A DNA stretch of 64,000 nt from Legionella jamestowniensis. GTDB lineage: Bacteria; Pseudomonadota; Gammaproteobacteria; Legionellales; Legionellaceae. Position 1 is the first letter of the stretch. Each line of letters begins with the position of its first letter. The translations under genes were made by a program, and so were the position numbers. The stretch covers positions 1,766,100 through 1,830,099 of the forward strand of contig NZ_LNYG01000013.1 in NCBI RefSeq assembly GCF_001467745.1. The letters run 5' to 3'. The notes beneath the pieces were generated by a model. That model was not told the origin of the DNA and did not search any database. It saw only the letters and a list, made by a program, of their open reading frames with translations. This document shows positions 19,601 through 28,686 of the stretch, piece by piece.

Positions 19601-22402
19601 AGTTACACTACGTCCGCTTTCCGCTTCAAAACCTTCGGCAAAAAATGTAAGTTCATAAGTAGCTTTATCAAAGCGCTCCAAATTTAAATTAAATGCTGCT
19701 TCACCTTGATCATTTGTCTTCGTATCAGGCAGCGTATCAGTAAATATTTTTGCAGGCTTACTGGGATCTACTAAAGGATCATGAAAAATAAACTGTGGAT
19801 ATTTTTTAAATTCCACTCGTTTAGGAGACAACAAAAGTTTACCCGCCACCCGGCGCTCAGTCGCTGGAGCACCGTAAAGATTCCAAAGCTGTACTTTTGC
19901 GGTCAATCCAGCCGGGGAGATCCAACCTTCGGTGGCTATTGCAGAAAAATTGGACTTTATACGCATTCTGTCAGGTTGGAACTCTGCAACTCGTATTGAG
20001 GTGGAACCCAACAAACTATCCGGATGTTGGTCTTTAACAATATAGAGATTAATTAAATATTGTCCCGTAGGAGAGGCTGGATTAGTTTCTAAATCAAAGC
20101 TGGCATAGCCACTCGCATCCAAAGTAATTTTCTCATCACGAATGGTAGTCCCACGCGAATTAATCACCGTTGCTTCTACCATTAATCCTGGAGGTTGTGG
20201 TTGGACATAAGTTTGCTTAACAATGATACCAATATGTGCGGTATCACCAGGTCGATAGATACCGCGATCTGAAAATAAGTAAGCACCTAAGCTATGCTGA
20301 TCCGGATTAGTATAAACGCCACCAATGTCAAAACGTGAATAATTCAGTTGGCGATTAGGATTATTATAAGGAATGAATGAAACATCATTTTCCAAACTTG
20401 CCAGATACACTACGGGCTCGCGATCATCCACAAAATCACTTAAGTTTGGAAAAGTTACCCGACCCTGTGCATCCGTCGAATAGGTTAAAAGAGGAAGTCC
20501 ATTTTTACCCAAAACACTCACACTCACATTAGGAACAGGGATTCCTTCCGTAATGGATTGTACAAATACATCATGGCTACCATCACGATTATCTTTAGCA
20601 ATCAAACCTAAATCAGTGATTAAAACCAAGCGGCTAGCTTTCGCATCCAATGCTGAATTATTTTGGACATCCCACCCAGTCGCTTCCAATAAAAATAATC
20701 CTTGTGGACCTGCGGTATTGTTTGTTGCGGAAAGATATTTGGTAAAATCAAGAGCTGTGTATTGCTGTTGTGTAAAATCAGAGGCATTAAATTGTTGCAC
20801 TTCAGAGAAAATCTGGCTGATATTTTGTGGGTTGAAACTCTGATTAATGAAGTAGGGATTGTTAAAATCACCTTGCGTTTGGGTAACCAATTGATTAATG
20901 TTCGAGGGTAAAACACGCGCGAAATTAAACTTCACAGCAGGTAAGCCCCGCACCAATACAGAGAGTTTCTTTTCACTATTTAACGCTAACAATGCACCTT
21001 TGTGTAAGAAGGTGATTTCTTTTGGATATTCAGGCACTGTAATGACTGCTGCATAGTCATTACTTAATGTAAAATTACCAAACCCTTTAGTCCCTTTATC
21101 TATTTTCAGGTAGATGTAGCGGGGGCTTGAGGCTGTAAATTTATAGCTGTGCAAGTTTGCATAGTTGCGATCAGCAGGTATAGCTTGAAGCGAGAGTGGC
21201 GTTGCCAACTTTAAGATACTTGATGTGACTTCCCCAGGCGTACTCCATTCATAATTTTTTTTCTCTGCTTCATTCGCTGTAGCGGGATAATTTTCCGGAA
21301 GCAAATAGACATGAAGTGATTTCTTAAGCTCACCCTCTGTCACACCAAGAGTAGTCTCTATAGCTAATACTTGTTCTGGCCTATCCTGTTCGTTACGCAC
21401 TATTGAAGCAGTTGCTTCTACCACTTTAAAATAATTGCTTATGTCAGGAATTAACAGATTTTTTGTTAATGTAGTATTTGTCTCACCGGGGCCATGTAAG
21501 GCTTTCAAACCCTCTTCAATATTTAACACTAAATAGCGGGAAACTTCAGGTAAGTTAAGTGATTCCGAACGTAAATAAGCTACTCGTTTAAATTCATCAA
21601 AACGAACGTTAAATTTAAAATGCTGCGCATCCAGATCAAGGTTTCCTTTCTTCAAAGCTTGAAGCATTAGCGAGGTTTTATTTTCGAAACTTGTTGGGTC
21701 AACGGGGAAGTTAAAATTAATTGTTGCGATTGCCTGTCTTAGTTTAGGATTAACAGGGTCCTGATAAAAAGAAAACTCAGTAATTTTTGCTTCGAAGGGC
21801 AGGGTAGTAAATGAATATTCATACCGTTCCATTTTGACGTTGGGTGCAAAAAATTCCTTGGCAAAATGAATATGGTAAGTTTGCCCTGCGGGCCAATCTT
21901 CCTCCGGACTAAATACTAGTCTACTATCACTTTCCCATACCCATTTACCTTTAAGCGCTGGCTGAATGTCAATCCCTTTATTAACTTCTTTTCCAATTTG
22001 TTTAAGGGGAGCAACCGATTTTGTCATAAAGCCATTATCTACATTTGAATCAGTCTCCTCAGTTGAATGTGTGCTTTTATTGGTATGTTGAATCCCAAAA
22101 TCAATCATCAGATTATCAGGCACTAACTTATCATCTTCTATTGCTGTTATTTTAGGTGTGGTCATTGCAGCGGTGATTAGCTGTGGTTTGGGTAAATTTT
22201 TATACCAGTAATAACCGTATCCAGAAGCGGCCAATAATAGTACAATACCAGTCACTGTTCCCCAAAATGATTTTGGATGGGTATTAGCCTGATGGCGCAA
22301 ATGTCTAACCCAAGGCGGACTGGTCCAATTTAAACGGCCTATTATAAGGGCAAAAAATGCACCTATTGCTGCAAAAAACCGATAAAATGACGTTTTGTTC
22401 AT
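16604..22402 (-). CDS. Bacterial alpha-2-macroglobulin family protein
   Basis: A very large (1,932 residues) periplasmic protease-trapping protein. It carries the MG-domain stretch, the thioester motif YGCTEQL with Cys at about residue 1490, an alpha-helical TED domain after it and a C-terminal macroglobulin domain (QVRALDNRLLYNVAVIDLLP). The start was moved to the ATG at 22402 because AGGA sits 8 bases before it. The N-terminus has two hydrophobic segments with a basic loop between, so it is probably anchored as a hairpin in the inner membrane rather than by a lipobox as in E. coli YfhM. It is divergent from pbpC, a known pairing thought to protect and repair the cell wall after breach by host proteases. 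Confidence 0.92.
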   Translation of the reverse strand: MNKTSFYRFFAAIGAFFALIIGRLNWTSPPWVRHLRHQANTHPKSFWGTVTGIVLLLAASGYGYYWYKNLPKPQLITAAMTTPKITAIEDDKLVPDNLMIDFGIQHTNKSTHSTEETDSNVDNGFMTKSVAPLKQIGKEVNKGIDIQPALKGKWVWESDSRLVFSPEEDWPAGQTYHIHFAKEFFAPNVKMERYEYSFTTLPFEAKITEFSFYQDPVNPKLRQAIATINFNFPVDPTSFENKTSLMLQALKKGNLDLDAQHFKFNVRFDEFKRVAYLRSESLNLPEVSRYLVLNIEEGLKALHGPGETNTTLTKNLLIPDISNYFKVVEATASIVRNEQDRPEQVLAIETTLGVTEGELKKSLHVYLLPENYPATANEAEKKNYEWSTPGEVTSSILKLATPLSLQAIPADRNYANLHSYKFTASSPRYIYLKIDKGTKGFGNFTLSNDYAAVITVPEYPKEITFLHKGALLALNSEKKLSVLVRGLPAVKFNFARVLPSNINQLVTQTQGDFNNPYFINQSFNPQNISQIFSEVQQFNASDFTQQQYTALDFTKYLSATNNTAGPQGLFLLEATGWDVQNNSALDAKASRLVLITDLGLIAKDNRDGSHDVFVQSITEGIPVPNVSVSVLGKNGLPLLTYSTDAQGRVTFPNLSDFVDDREPVVYLASLENDVSFIPYNNPNRQLNYSRFDIGGVYTNPDQHSLGAYLFSDRGIYRPGDTAHIGIIVKQTYVQPQPPGLMVEATVINSRGTTIRDEKITLDASGYASFDLETNPASPTGQYLINLYIVKDQHPDSLLGSTSIRVAEFQPDRMRIKSNFSAIATEGWISPAGLTAKVQLWNLYGAPATERRVAGKLLLSPKRVEFKKYPQFIFHDPLVDPSKPAKIFTDTLPDTKTNDQGEAAFNLNLERFDKATYELTFFAEGFEAESGRSVTTQSTALVSPLPFFIGYKPDGDLKYIKQDSQRGVRFIAVNPQLNQQSVSDLKLQLVSLHPVTTLVKKPNGTYQYQSIMQTTIVSTTSFSIDAQGTEFNLPTQQIGDFAVNILDQNNEELSHFKFSIIGASQLPLAKNAELTIKLNKEEYKAGENIELQITSPYTGSGLITIERDKVYATQWFKTGATNSVQRIHIPENFQGNGYVNVAFVRDWNSPDIFISPLSYSVTPFNVDYDSHNIHINLDAPELARPGEPFTINYSSDKPGKIIVFAVDEGILQVANYATPNPLAFFFQKRALEVLTQQTVDQILPQFIKERELSAVGGDGGELLTQHLNPFKRKTDLPVAYWSGIVDTDNLSRQLTYDIPDYFNGTLRVMAVAVALDSVGSTEKKSEIRGNFVINPNTPTFVAPGDTFEVTASIANNVQNSGDDANVSVQLTVPPELEVIGPDKTSLTIAEGQEQTVHFKLKAKSNLGSATVNLIASTNGKSSSMDSTISIRPSTVFNTSITSGSSKEKTKSLTLERQLYPEYRTVTASLSTSPMILVTGLQQYLDNFPYGCTEQLTSKSMPLLAMANQPWFTQNLTDINDKIINSIQMLGQRQLSNGSFSYWPGAGDNYSNSFASVYGMHFLTEARAQGYNVPNEMFSTGLGYLRDLAAQNPTSFDVARIQAYAIYILTRNEIVTTNYLTNLQLYLDKEQPQKWQSDITGAYFAATYQLLKSHAEANELIAKYKIQTQIEDTTDFYDSNTANAQYLYLIARHFPQRLPQMGNQLVMRLVKAMNSDEINTILSGYASLALSAYGQAAPAEEGSFTISEVLSDKTQKILTTTDSNYGQAKIDEDAQLVNFINPNRLPYFYQLTQAGFDKLSPVKAISNGLEVYREYRDIKGNVVSSVPLGGEVEVHIQVRALDNRLLYNVAVIDLLPGGFEVLRDSVNSENVDYADAREDRVVFFTSVEATTKEIVYRIKATNAGNYQVPAVVAESMYDPSMKANSTAGVIEVTK

Positions 22403-22508
22403 ATAATTTCCTAACTTCACAAGGTTAGCCGAAATGTTCCAGGGGTTATGGCGCGCCAAGCACGGCTTAAATTTTAAACCAAAGCGCTTCTGATAGAGCT
22501 CAATTTAC

Positions 22509-24821
22509 ATGAAACGATTTTTAAAGATGCTTAGCATAACGTTTGTTGTACTTTTTGTCAGTGGCTGGGCATTATTATTTTTTTCGTCCAAACCACCCTT
22601 ATTGCAGGGGATGAGTTTCTCTACAGCCGTGTATGATAGTCAGCATCATTTGCTCAGACTTACATTAAGTCATGACGACAAATTCCGCCTTTTTATACCG
22701 CTTTCGCAAACTTCACCCAAACTGATTGATGCAACATTACTGCAGGAAGATCAGTACTTTTATTGGCATTTCGGGATTAATCCGTTGGCCATGCTAAAGG
22801 CAGGGTGGCAAACCTACTTTGTGAAATCCCGCCGCCTTGGAGCTTCAACGATTACGATGCAAGTTGCCCGTATTCGTTATCAAATTAATTCAAAAAAAGT
22901 ATCAGGTAAACTCTGGCAAATAATTCGCGCGTTGCAATTAGAAATGCACTACAGTAAAAAACAAATTCTTGAGGCTTATCTTAATCTTGCTCCTTATGGA
23001 GGAAATATTGAAGGCATTGGGGCAGCCAGTTTAATTTATTTTAATAAACAAGCAAGCAAACTGAGTTTACCTGAATCGCTCGCACTCAGTGTTATTCCGC
23101 AAAATCCAATTAAACGTTCCTTGCAAAACGAACATCTCAAAGAGAGCCGTTATAAACTGTTTACACGCTGGATAAAGACTCATTCCGAAGATATAAAACA
23201 GGAAGCGGCTATTAATCTCCCTTTACAAATGCGTCAGGTACACGACATGCCATTTATTGCACCACATTTGGTTCATTCGGTGCTGAATGATTTTTCATTC
23301 AAATCTCAAGAGGTAATTACGACTTTAGATGCGCATTTACAACATACGGTTTCTCGAATTACAAGCCATTACGTCAACCGTAAAAAACACCTTGGTGTTT
23401 ATAATGCGGCTGCTTTATTAGTTGATACACGCGATATGGGTGTAAAAAGCCTGGTTGGTTCCGTTGATTTTTTTAATAAAGCCATTGGTGGGCAAATTAA
23501 TGGGACAGAAACAAAACGCTCCCCCGGATCAACATTAAAGCCCTTTGTTTATGGATTAGCATTTGATGAAGGATTAATTCATCCCAATACCGTATTAAAA
23601 GACGTGCCGCACAGTTTTGGCAGTTATAATCCAGAAAATTTTGATTATGATTTTATGGGACCGATAAAAGCCAAAGATGCATTAATTTTAAGTCGCAACA
23701 TACCAGCAATTTACCTTGCCAGTCAGTTAACCCATCACAGCCTGCACCAATTTTTAGTAGAGGCACAAGTTAGTCATTTGAAACCAGAGTCTTATTATGG
23801 ACTGGCCTTAACCTTAGGGGCAGTGGAATTAACCATGCAAGAGCTTACAACGCTTTATGCCATGCTCGTTAATAAGGGCCAATGGCGTCCATTACGCACA
23901 CGTCAAGAACAACCCCTTGATGCAGGGAAAGCTTTGTTAAGTCCTGAAGCCAGTTTTTTAGTGTTAGACATATTAAAAGATACTCCACGACCTGAGTCTC
24001 ACAGTTTTTTTAAACAAAAAGGGACACTTCCCATCTCCTGGAAAACAGGTACTTCTTCAGGATATCGCGATGCCTGGTCCATAGGCTCATTCGGGCCTTA
24101 TGTGTTAGCTGTGTGGATTGGAAATTTTAACAACAAAGGTAATCGAGCTTTTATTGGCAAGGACATTGCTGCACCATTATTTTTTGAGATAGTTGAAGCA
24201 ATTCAGCAGGAAAAAGGACCTTTACCTGTTATTGAGCAATATCCGGAATATCTTCGTCTAACACAAATAGAAGTGTGCAAGGCATCAGGAATGCTACCCA
24301 CACGCTATTGCCAAGATACAGAAATGACCTGGTTTATACCTGCGAAATCACCTATCAAAACCGACAACATTTATCGCGAAGTAGCGATTGATAAACGTAC
24401 GGGTTTACGTACATGCCATTTCGATGATAATACCCAGTTTAAAGTCTACGAATTTTGGCCAACTGATTTGCTAAGAATATTCAAACAGGCAGGAATTCAG
24501 CGTCAAATTCCTCCAACATTTACCCCAGACTGTTCCTCTATCGCCAATACAGGCATGAGCCCTCAAATTACCTCTCCGCAATCCGAGTTAAGTTATATTG
24601 TTCGTGTTAATCCATCAGTGAAAACAAAAATTCCGTTTACTGCGATAACGGATGCTGATATTCGAACTATCTATTGGTTCGTCAATGACGTGTTTGTTGG
24701 TAAATCCACGCCGGATAAATCGTTTCTTTGGACTGCGAAGGCAGGAAAATATACAGTAAGGGTGGTTGATGATCATGGCTTGTCTGATGCTAGAGAAATT
24801 CGGGTTCAACTTACTGGCTAA
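22509..24821 (+). CDS. pbpC: Penicillin-binding protein 1C
   Basis: Bifunctional class A PBP anchored in the inner membrane (segment about residues 7-25). The glycosyltransferase domain includes EDQYFYWHFGINP and RRLGASTITMQVARI; the transpeptidase domain has the SxxK motif in SPGSTLKPF and the KTGTSSGYRDAW box. A C-terminal beta-sandwich (about 680-770) matches the PBP1C-specific BiPBP_C domain. Length 770 equals that of E. coli PbpC. The alpha-2-macroglobulin gene lies divergently 106 bp away, and the two probably share a promoter region. Confidence 0.95.
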   Translation: MKRFLKMLSITFVVLFVSGWALLFFSSKPPLLQGMSFSTAVYDSQHHLLRLTLSHDDKFRLFIPLSQTSPKLIDATLLQEDQYFYWHFGINPLAMLKAGWQTYFVKSRRLGASTITMQVARIRYQINSKKVSGKLWQIIRALQLEMHYSKKQILEAYLNLAPYGGNIEGIGAASLIYFNKQASKLSLPESLALSVIPQNPIKRSLQNEHLKESRYKLFTRWIKTHSEDIKQEAAINLPLQMRQVHDMPFIAPHLVHSVLNDFSFKSQEVITTLDAHLQHTVSRITSHYVNRKKHLGVYNAAALLVDTRDMGVKSLVGSVDFFNKAIGGQINGTETKRSPGSTLKPFVYGLAFDEGLIHPNTVLKDVPHSFGSYNPENFDYDFMGPIKAKDALILSRNIPAIYLASQLTHHSLHQFLVEAQVSHLKPESYYGLALTLGAVELTMQELTTLYAMLVNKGQWRPLRTRQEQPLDAGKALLSPEASFLVLDILKDTPRPESHSFFKQKGTLPISWKTGTSSGYRDAWSIGSFGPYVLAVWIGNFNNKGNRAFIGKDIAAPLFFEIVEAIQQEKGPLPVIEQYPEYLRLTQIEVCKASGMLPTRYCQDTEMTWFIPAKSPIKTDNIYREVAIDKRTGLRTCHFDDNTQFKVYEFWPTDLLRIFKQAGIQRQIPPTFTPDCSSIANTGMSPQITSPQSELSYIVRVNPSVKTKIPFTAITDADIRTIYWFVNDVFVGKSTPDKSFLWTAKAGKYTVRVVDDHGLSDAREIRVQLTG

Positions 24822-24829
24822 CATTTCTA

Positions 24830-25912
24830 TTAAAATAAGGGTAATGTTAATTGTGGCCCTTCTTTCTCATCATAAGTGCTCTTCATTGAAATGAATTGCT
24901 GAATAATAGAAAGGGTCAGTTTAGACTTAAGATCAGAATTTTTAATAAAGAAGTGATAGCCTTTGTAGTCAATGCTTACATAAGCATCTTTAGGGGCTTC
25001 TTTGGAAGAATATATCGTCATCATTTCATCCATGACTCTTCGCCAATTAAATTCCCTACCATGATTATCTCGAGTAACCTCTACCCATCCTCTTCGCTTA
25101 TGTTCTTCAGGTACAATAACACTATGAGATAGCATAGAAATTATGCCCAAAACTGAACGCGTTTGTACATAAACCGCATTTCCGGCAGGTGGTTCAAATT
25201 GTTGTGTCAGGATGATTTCTGGTGAAGTTCCTGGAATTCGCAATAGTTTTCTTATCTCTCGAGCTTCGGGCGTGTTTACTGCCTGCTTTGCAAAATAAAG
25301 TGAGTAATGCTTGTCTTTACCTTCTTCAATATAGTAATAACCCAATTGATTTTTTAAATGCAACGCTCGAATTAAATCAATGAATCGATCAAATCGTTCA
25401 TACTGAGGCATAACTTGTGAATCAGGGAAGGAAGCACTACCTATATTGACAAGCGTGTCTATACGTTTAATGACAAGACGCAATAGCGCATCAATTTCTT
25501 TATTATCACCATAGCTCATTAAATAAATTTCATTAAGACGGATAGGTTGTAATATGAGCTTCACAAAACCGGAGCTTTCCAAAGGAATATAACTGATTGT
25601 GGGGGAGTCTCTGTAATCGGCTCCTGCTTCAGCTTGAAGGGTTCTGCTTCTGAATAACTGATTGTCCCAAAACCAGGATCCTCTTCCAACCGTGTGTGCG
25701 CCTAGGGAATATTGACCTGTGATATTACTAATCTGAAGAAAATAACTCGACTCGATATAACGAGCCCTTACGATATTAAATAATATTTGTTTGGCATCTG
25801 TATGTTGTAGTGATTGATTATAATCAATACGATCTTTGTTAATGACATGAGGTCCTAAATGACTGCATCCGAAAAAAAAGGAACAAAACAATGCAATCAA
25901 AATACTTCTCAT
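24830..25912 (-). CDS. Putative lipoprotein of a conserved proteobacterial family
   Basis: A 360-residue predicted lipoprotein: MRSILIALFCSFFFGCSHLG, with Cys16 after a hydrophobic run. The segment QILFNIVRARYIESSYFLQISNITGQYSLG recalls an uncharacterised family seen in other proteobacteria with LNIVRLRY and FLDVSS in the same place; this is from memory. The rest alternates helices and strands with no catalytic motif I can name. It ends 8 bp from the convergent pbpC. Its function is unknown. Confidence 0.75.
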   Translation of the reverse strand: MRSILIALFCSFFFGCSHLGPHVINKDRIDYNQSLQHTDAKQILFNIVRARYIESSYFLQISNITGQYSLGAHTVGRGSWFWDNQLFRSRTLQAEAGADYRDSPTISYIPLESSGFVKLILQPIRLNEIYLMSYGDNKEIDALLRLVIKRIDTLVNIGSASFPDSQVMPQYERFDRFIDLIRALHLKNQLGYYYIEEGKDKHYSLYFAKQAVNTPEAREIRKLLRIPGTSPEIILTQQFEPPAGNAVYVQTRSVLGIISMLSHSVIVPEEHKRRGWVEVTRDNHGREFNWRRVMDEMMTIYSSKEAPKDAYVSIDYKGYHFFIKNSDLKSKLTLSIIQQFISMKSTYDEKEGPQLTLPLF

Positions 25913-26054
25913 GATATCTCACATAACTCCATTTACGCAGAAACCAAGGATGATACCTTATCTGATTAAGTTAAGAAACCGATTATTTTAAAGAGCCGAA
26001 GAGTTGACGCCAACGCGTCTGTTCCAACTTAAATAGGAGTAGAGGTTGTTTGAA

Positions 26055-26179
26055 GGAGATTCTTCACTACGTTCAGAATGACGTTACTATGCACGGAATG
26101 ATGTTACATAACAGAATGAGTAGCTATAACTGAATTTCGACGTCATCCTGAAAGCGACGTCGTCGCGAAAAGGATCTCC
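26055..26179. repeat. Intergenic inverted repeat, family A copy 1
   Basis: This occupies the 349-bp gap between the lipoprotein and the DUF498 gene. The left arm (26055-26083) is an imperfect reverse complement of the right arm (26141-26179); both read CGTCAT(T/C)CTGAA...(A)GGATCTCC outward. The same sequence core, CGTCATCC.GA followed by AAGGATCTCCTGAA, recurs at 49808-49881. It is probably a miniature dispersed element of the type common in intergenic DNA. No gene was seen in the gap. Confidence 0.8.
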
Positions 26180-26261
26180 TGAAATATGGCGCAAAGAAGT
26201 TTTTCCTACGTTTACCGAGGAGGCTTCTACACTCAGACGGAGAAAGAATAATCCCCCCTTA

Positions 26262-26627
26262 CTAAAAAATAATTCCCAGGGTGATCTCTCGTTGCTCACT
26301 CAACAAAACATTGAAAGTGCGGCAGGCAGCCCCAATCGACATACACTCCAAACCAATTCCCTTTTTTGCCAGCACGTCAACGATAGGAAAGGGGGCAAAT
26401 TGTCCCTGTTGATTATGGCCAATGATAATAATTTTAGGATGAAATTTTAACAGAGGCCACATTGTCTCTTCACTAAGGTCTTGAATCTTTTCAATTGACC
26501 AATCTGCAATAATTTCATGGCCACTAACAACCAGGTTGTTGCTATAAGTCACTGAGTCAATCTGTAAAGCTTTTTCATTATAAGCTTGAATTGTATGTTT
26601 CTCGTTTGCTTCTAAGCTGATATGCAT
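26262..26627 (-). CDS. DUF498 / Mth938-domain (AAMDC family) protein
   Basis: A 121-residue protein of the small Mth938 fold. Signature segments are VTYSNNLVVSG near residue 27, then IIIIGHNQQGQFAP, LAKKGIGLECMSIGAACRTFNVLLSEQR and a final short strand. Homologues occur from bacteria to mammals (AAMDC, NDUFAF3-like), and no reaction is known with certainty. It is divergent from alaC with about 60 bp between the starts. Confidence 0.88.
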   Translation of the reverse strand: MHISLEANEKHTIQAYNEKALQIDSVTYSNNLVVSGHEIIADWSIEKIQDLSEETMWPLLKFHPKIIIIGHNQQGQFAPFPIVDVLAKKGIGLECMSIGAACRTFNVLLSEQREITLGIIF

Positions 26628-26686
26628 GGTGTTTAATCGAGCAATAATTTATACTATTCGCTCAGTATAACACAGAGGCGAAAAAC

Positions 26687-27880
26687 ATGAGTCAATTTCC
26701 CCGTATTAAACGTTTGCCACCTTATGTATTCAATACATTAACTCAGTTGAAATCTGAGGCGCGAGCGCGAGGCGAGGATATCATTGACTTTGGGATGGGT
26801 AACCCGGACCAGCCCACACCACAGCATATTGTCGATAAATTGATAGAAACTGTACAACGTCCTGATACGCATCGCTATTCCATGTCAAAAGGCATTCCGC
26901 GCCTGCGTCGGGCCATGGCCACTTGGTATAAAAGAAATTATGACATCAATCTTAATAGCGAAACGCAAGTTTTAACTACTATTGGTTCTAAAGAGGGGCT
27001 AGCGCATCTTGCTTTAGCAATTAGTGGTCCTGGTGATACTGTTTTAGTTCCCGACCCGGCATATCCCATCCATACTTATGGATTTATCATTGCTGGTGCC
27101 AATGTCAAACAAATTCCCTTAATTGATGAAAATCAATTTCTTGAAGCCGTGGAGGTGGCCATCGAGCAAACCTGGCCAAGACCTAAAGCATTGGTGATTA
27201 ATTTTCCCGCAAACCCAAGCACTCATTGTGTCGATTATAATTTTTTCGAGCGAGTTATAGCATTAGCCAAACGCCACAGTATTTGGATTATTCATGACTT
27301 AGCTTATGCAGACATTGTTTTTGACGGCTATAAAGCCCCCTCAATTCTTCAAGTTCCTGGAGCAACTGACATTGCTATTGAAACCTATTCAATGTCAAAA
27401 TCCTACAATATGCCTGGATGGCGTGTTGGTTTTGCCTGTGGTAATGAAGAGCTTGTAGCGGCCTTAACACGAATTAAATCTTATCTTGATTATGGCACGT
27501 TTACACCAATACAAGTGGCTGCGATTACAGCTCTTGAGGGCCCTGATGACTGTGTTCATGAAATTAGAGCTCTTTATGAACAACGGCGCAATATTTTATG
27601 TGAAGGCTTGCAAGACATTGGTTGGTATGTAGAAAAACCTAAAGCAACGATGTTTGTCTGGGCTCCCATTCCTGCAAATTATCAACATATGGGTTCCCTG
27701 GAATTTTCCAAATACCTCCTTAAGGAGGCTTATGTAGCCGTTTCACCGGGTATTGGCTTTGGTCAGCAGGGAGACGGGTATGTGCGTTTTGGATTAATTG
27801 AAAACCATCAGCGAACTCGTCAAGCACTGCGTAATTTAAAGGCTTTATTTAAACGAGATGGCTATTTGCAGGCAGTTTAA
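26687..27880 (+). CDS. alaC: Glutamate-pyruvate aminotransferase AlaC
   Basis: PLP fold-type I aminotransferase making alanine from pyruvate and glutamate. The N-terminus ([11 protein letters not shown]) and [14 protein letters not shown] are characteristic of AlaC. The PLP lysine lies in [16 protein letters not shown], and the substrate carboxylate Arg is expected in [10 protein letters not shown]. Length 397 (E. coli 412). AGAGG lies a few bases before the ATG. Its TAA overlaps the next ATG (TAATG), so the RpfE-like protein and recJ are probably translated from the same mRNA. Confidence 0.92.
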   Translation: MSQFPRIKRLPPYVFNTLTQLKSEARARGEDIIDFGMGNPDQPTPQHIVDKLIETVQRPDTHRYSMSKGIPRLRRAMATWYKRNYDINLNSETQVLTTIGSKEGLAHLALAISGPGDTVLVPDPAYPIHTYGFIIAGANVKQIPLIDENQFLEAVEVAIEQTWPRPKALVINFPANPSTHCVDYNFFERVIALAKRHSIWIIHDLAYADIVFDGYKAPSILQVPGATDIAIETYSMSKSYNMPGWRVGFACGNEELVAALTRIKSYLDYGTFTPIQVAAITALEGPDDCVHEIRALYEQRRNILCEGLQDIGWYVEKPKATMFVWAPIPANYQHMGSLEFSKYLLKEAYVAVSPGIGFGQQGDGYVRFGLIENHQRTRQALRNLKALFKRDGYLQAV

Positions 27881-28683
27881 TGCAAATAGTAATTAACAGT
27901 GCAACGGAAGCTCCTCCTGGCAGTCAGTTACTGCCTAGCCAGGGTAGTTATTATCCTAATGCTTTAACCTGCATGGGCTGTGATGCCCACAATCCACCAG
28001 TGGCTGAATTACTCTCTTCTTACCATCAACTTGAAGGGAAATGGTTAATTGCCTCTCCCATTCATTGGGAAGCCACACATAACGATGCAATGATTGTCGC
28101 TGTTGATGAAATGCTTCATTTAGAGGAGGAAGAATCTCGCCTGTGGTTTTCAGCACTAACTGAGTTTCTTAATGCTAGTGGTATGAATATTTTTTACCAT
28201 GATGCATACACCTGGCTATTAAGAATGGATGATAAACCGCTTATTCACAGTCAATCTGTCTATCGCATTCTGCATCAATCGTTAATGCCTGTACTTGCTT
28301 CACTTGACAAAGGACTCTTTTGGCAACGTTTTATTACAGAGTTGCAAATGTTTCTTAGTTCGCATCCACTTAATTATCAGAGAGCAGGCAAATTACCTAT
28401 CAATGGATTATGGTTGTGGGGAGATGGTGAATTTAAGCCTGCAAGGAAAGAAAACGTCTTTACTGATGATGAAATTCTTCTTAAAGGTGTAAAACAATTA
28501 CACCCTTTGCCAAAGCCTCTAATCCCAAGTAAAAATAGTTTGCTACTGATAAAACATCCCCAGCAAATCGATATAGCCTCATTGCAAAAAAATACACAAA
28601 ATAAATCCGTTCAATGGTATTGGAATAATCTTGCTTACTCACAGGGTCCCACAAAAAGATGGTTCAGATTATGGAGATCATAA
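27880..28683 (+). CDS. RpfE-like / cofactor-independent phosphoglycerate mutase-related protein
   Basis: A 267-residue soluble protein. The phrases PINGLWLWGDGEF, ASPIHWEATHNDA and an N-terminal run of small residues match the RpfE family, found next to recJ in other gammaproteobacteria and xanthomonads and often annotated as a regulatory relative of independent phosphoglycerate mutase. The metal-binding Ser and Asp/His set of the true mutase cannot be recognised, so catalysis is doubtful. The start overlaps the alaC stop, and its end is 3 bp before recJ. Confidence 0.65.
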   Translation: MQIVINSATEAPPGSQLLPSQGSYYPNALTCMGCDAHNPPVAELLSSYHQLEGKWLIASPIHWEATHNDAMIVAVDEMLHLEEEESRLWFSALTEFLNASGMNIFYHDAYTWLLRMDDKPLIHSQSVYRILHQSLMPVLASLDKGLFWQRFITELQMFLSSHPLNYQRAGKLPINGLWLWGDGEFKPARKENVFTDDEILLKGVKQLHPLPKPLIPSKNSLLLIKHPQQIDIASLQKNTQNKSVQWYWNNLAYSQGPTKRWFRLWRS

Positions 28684-28686
28684 TTT

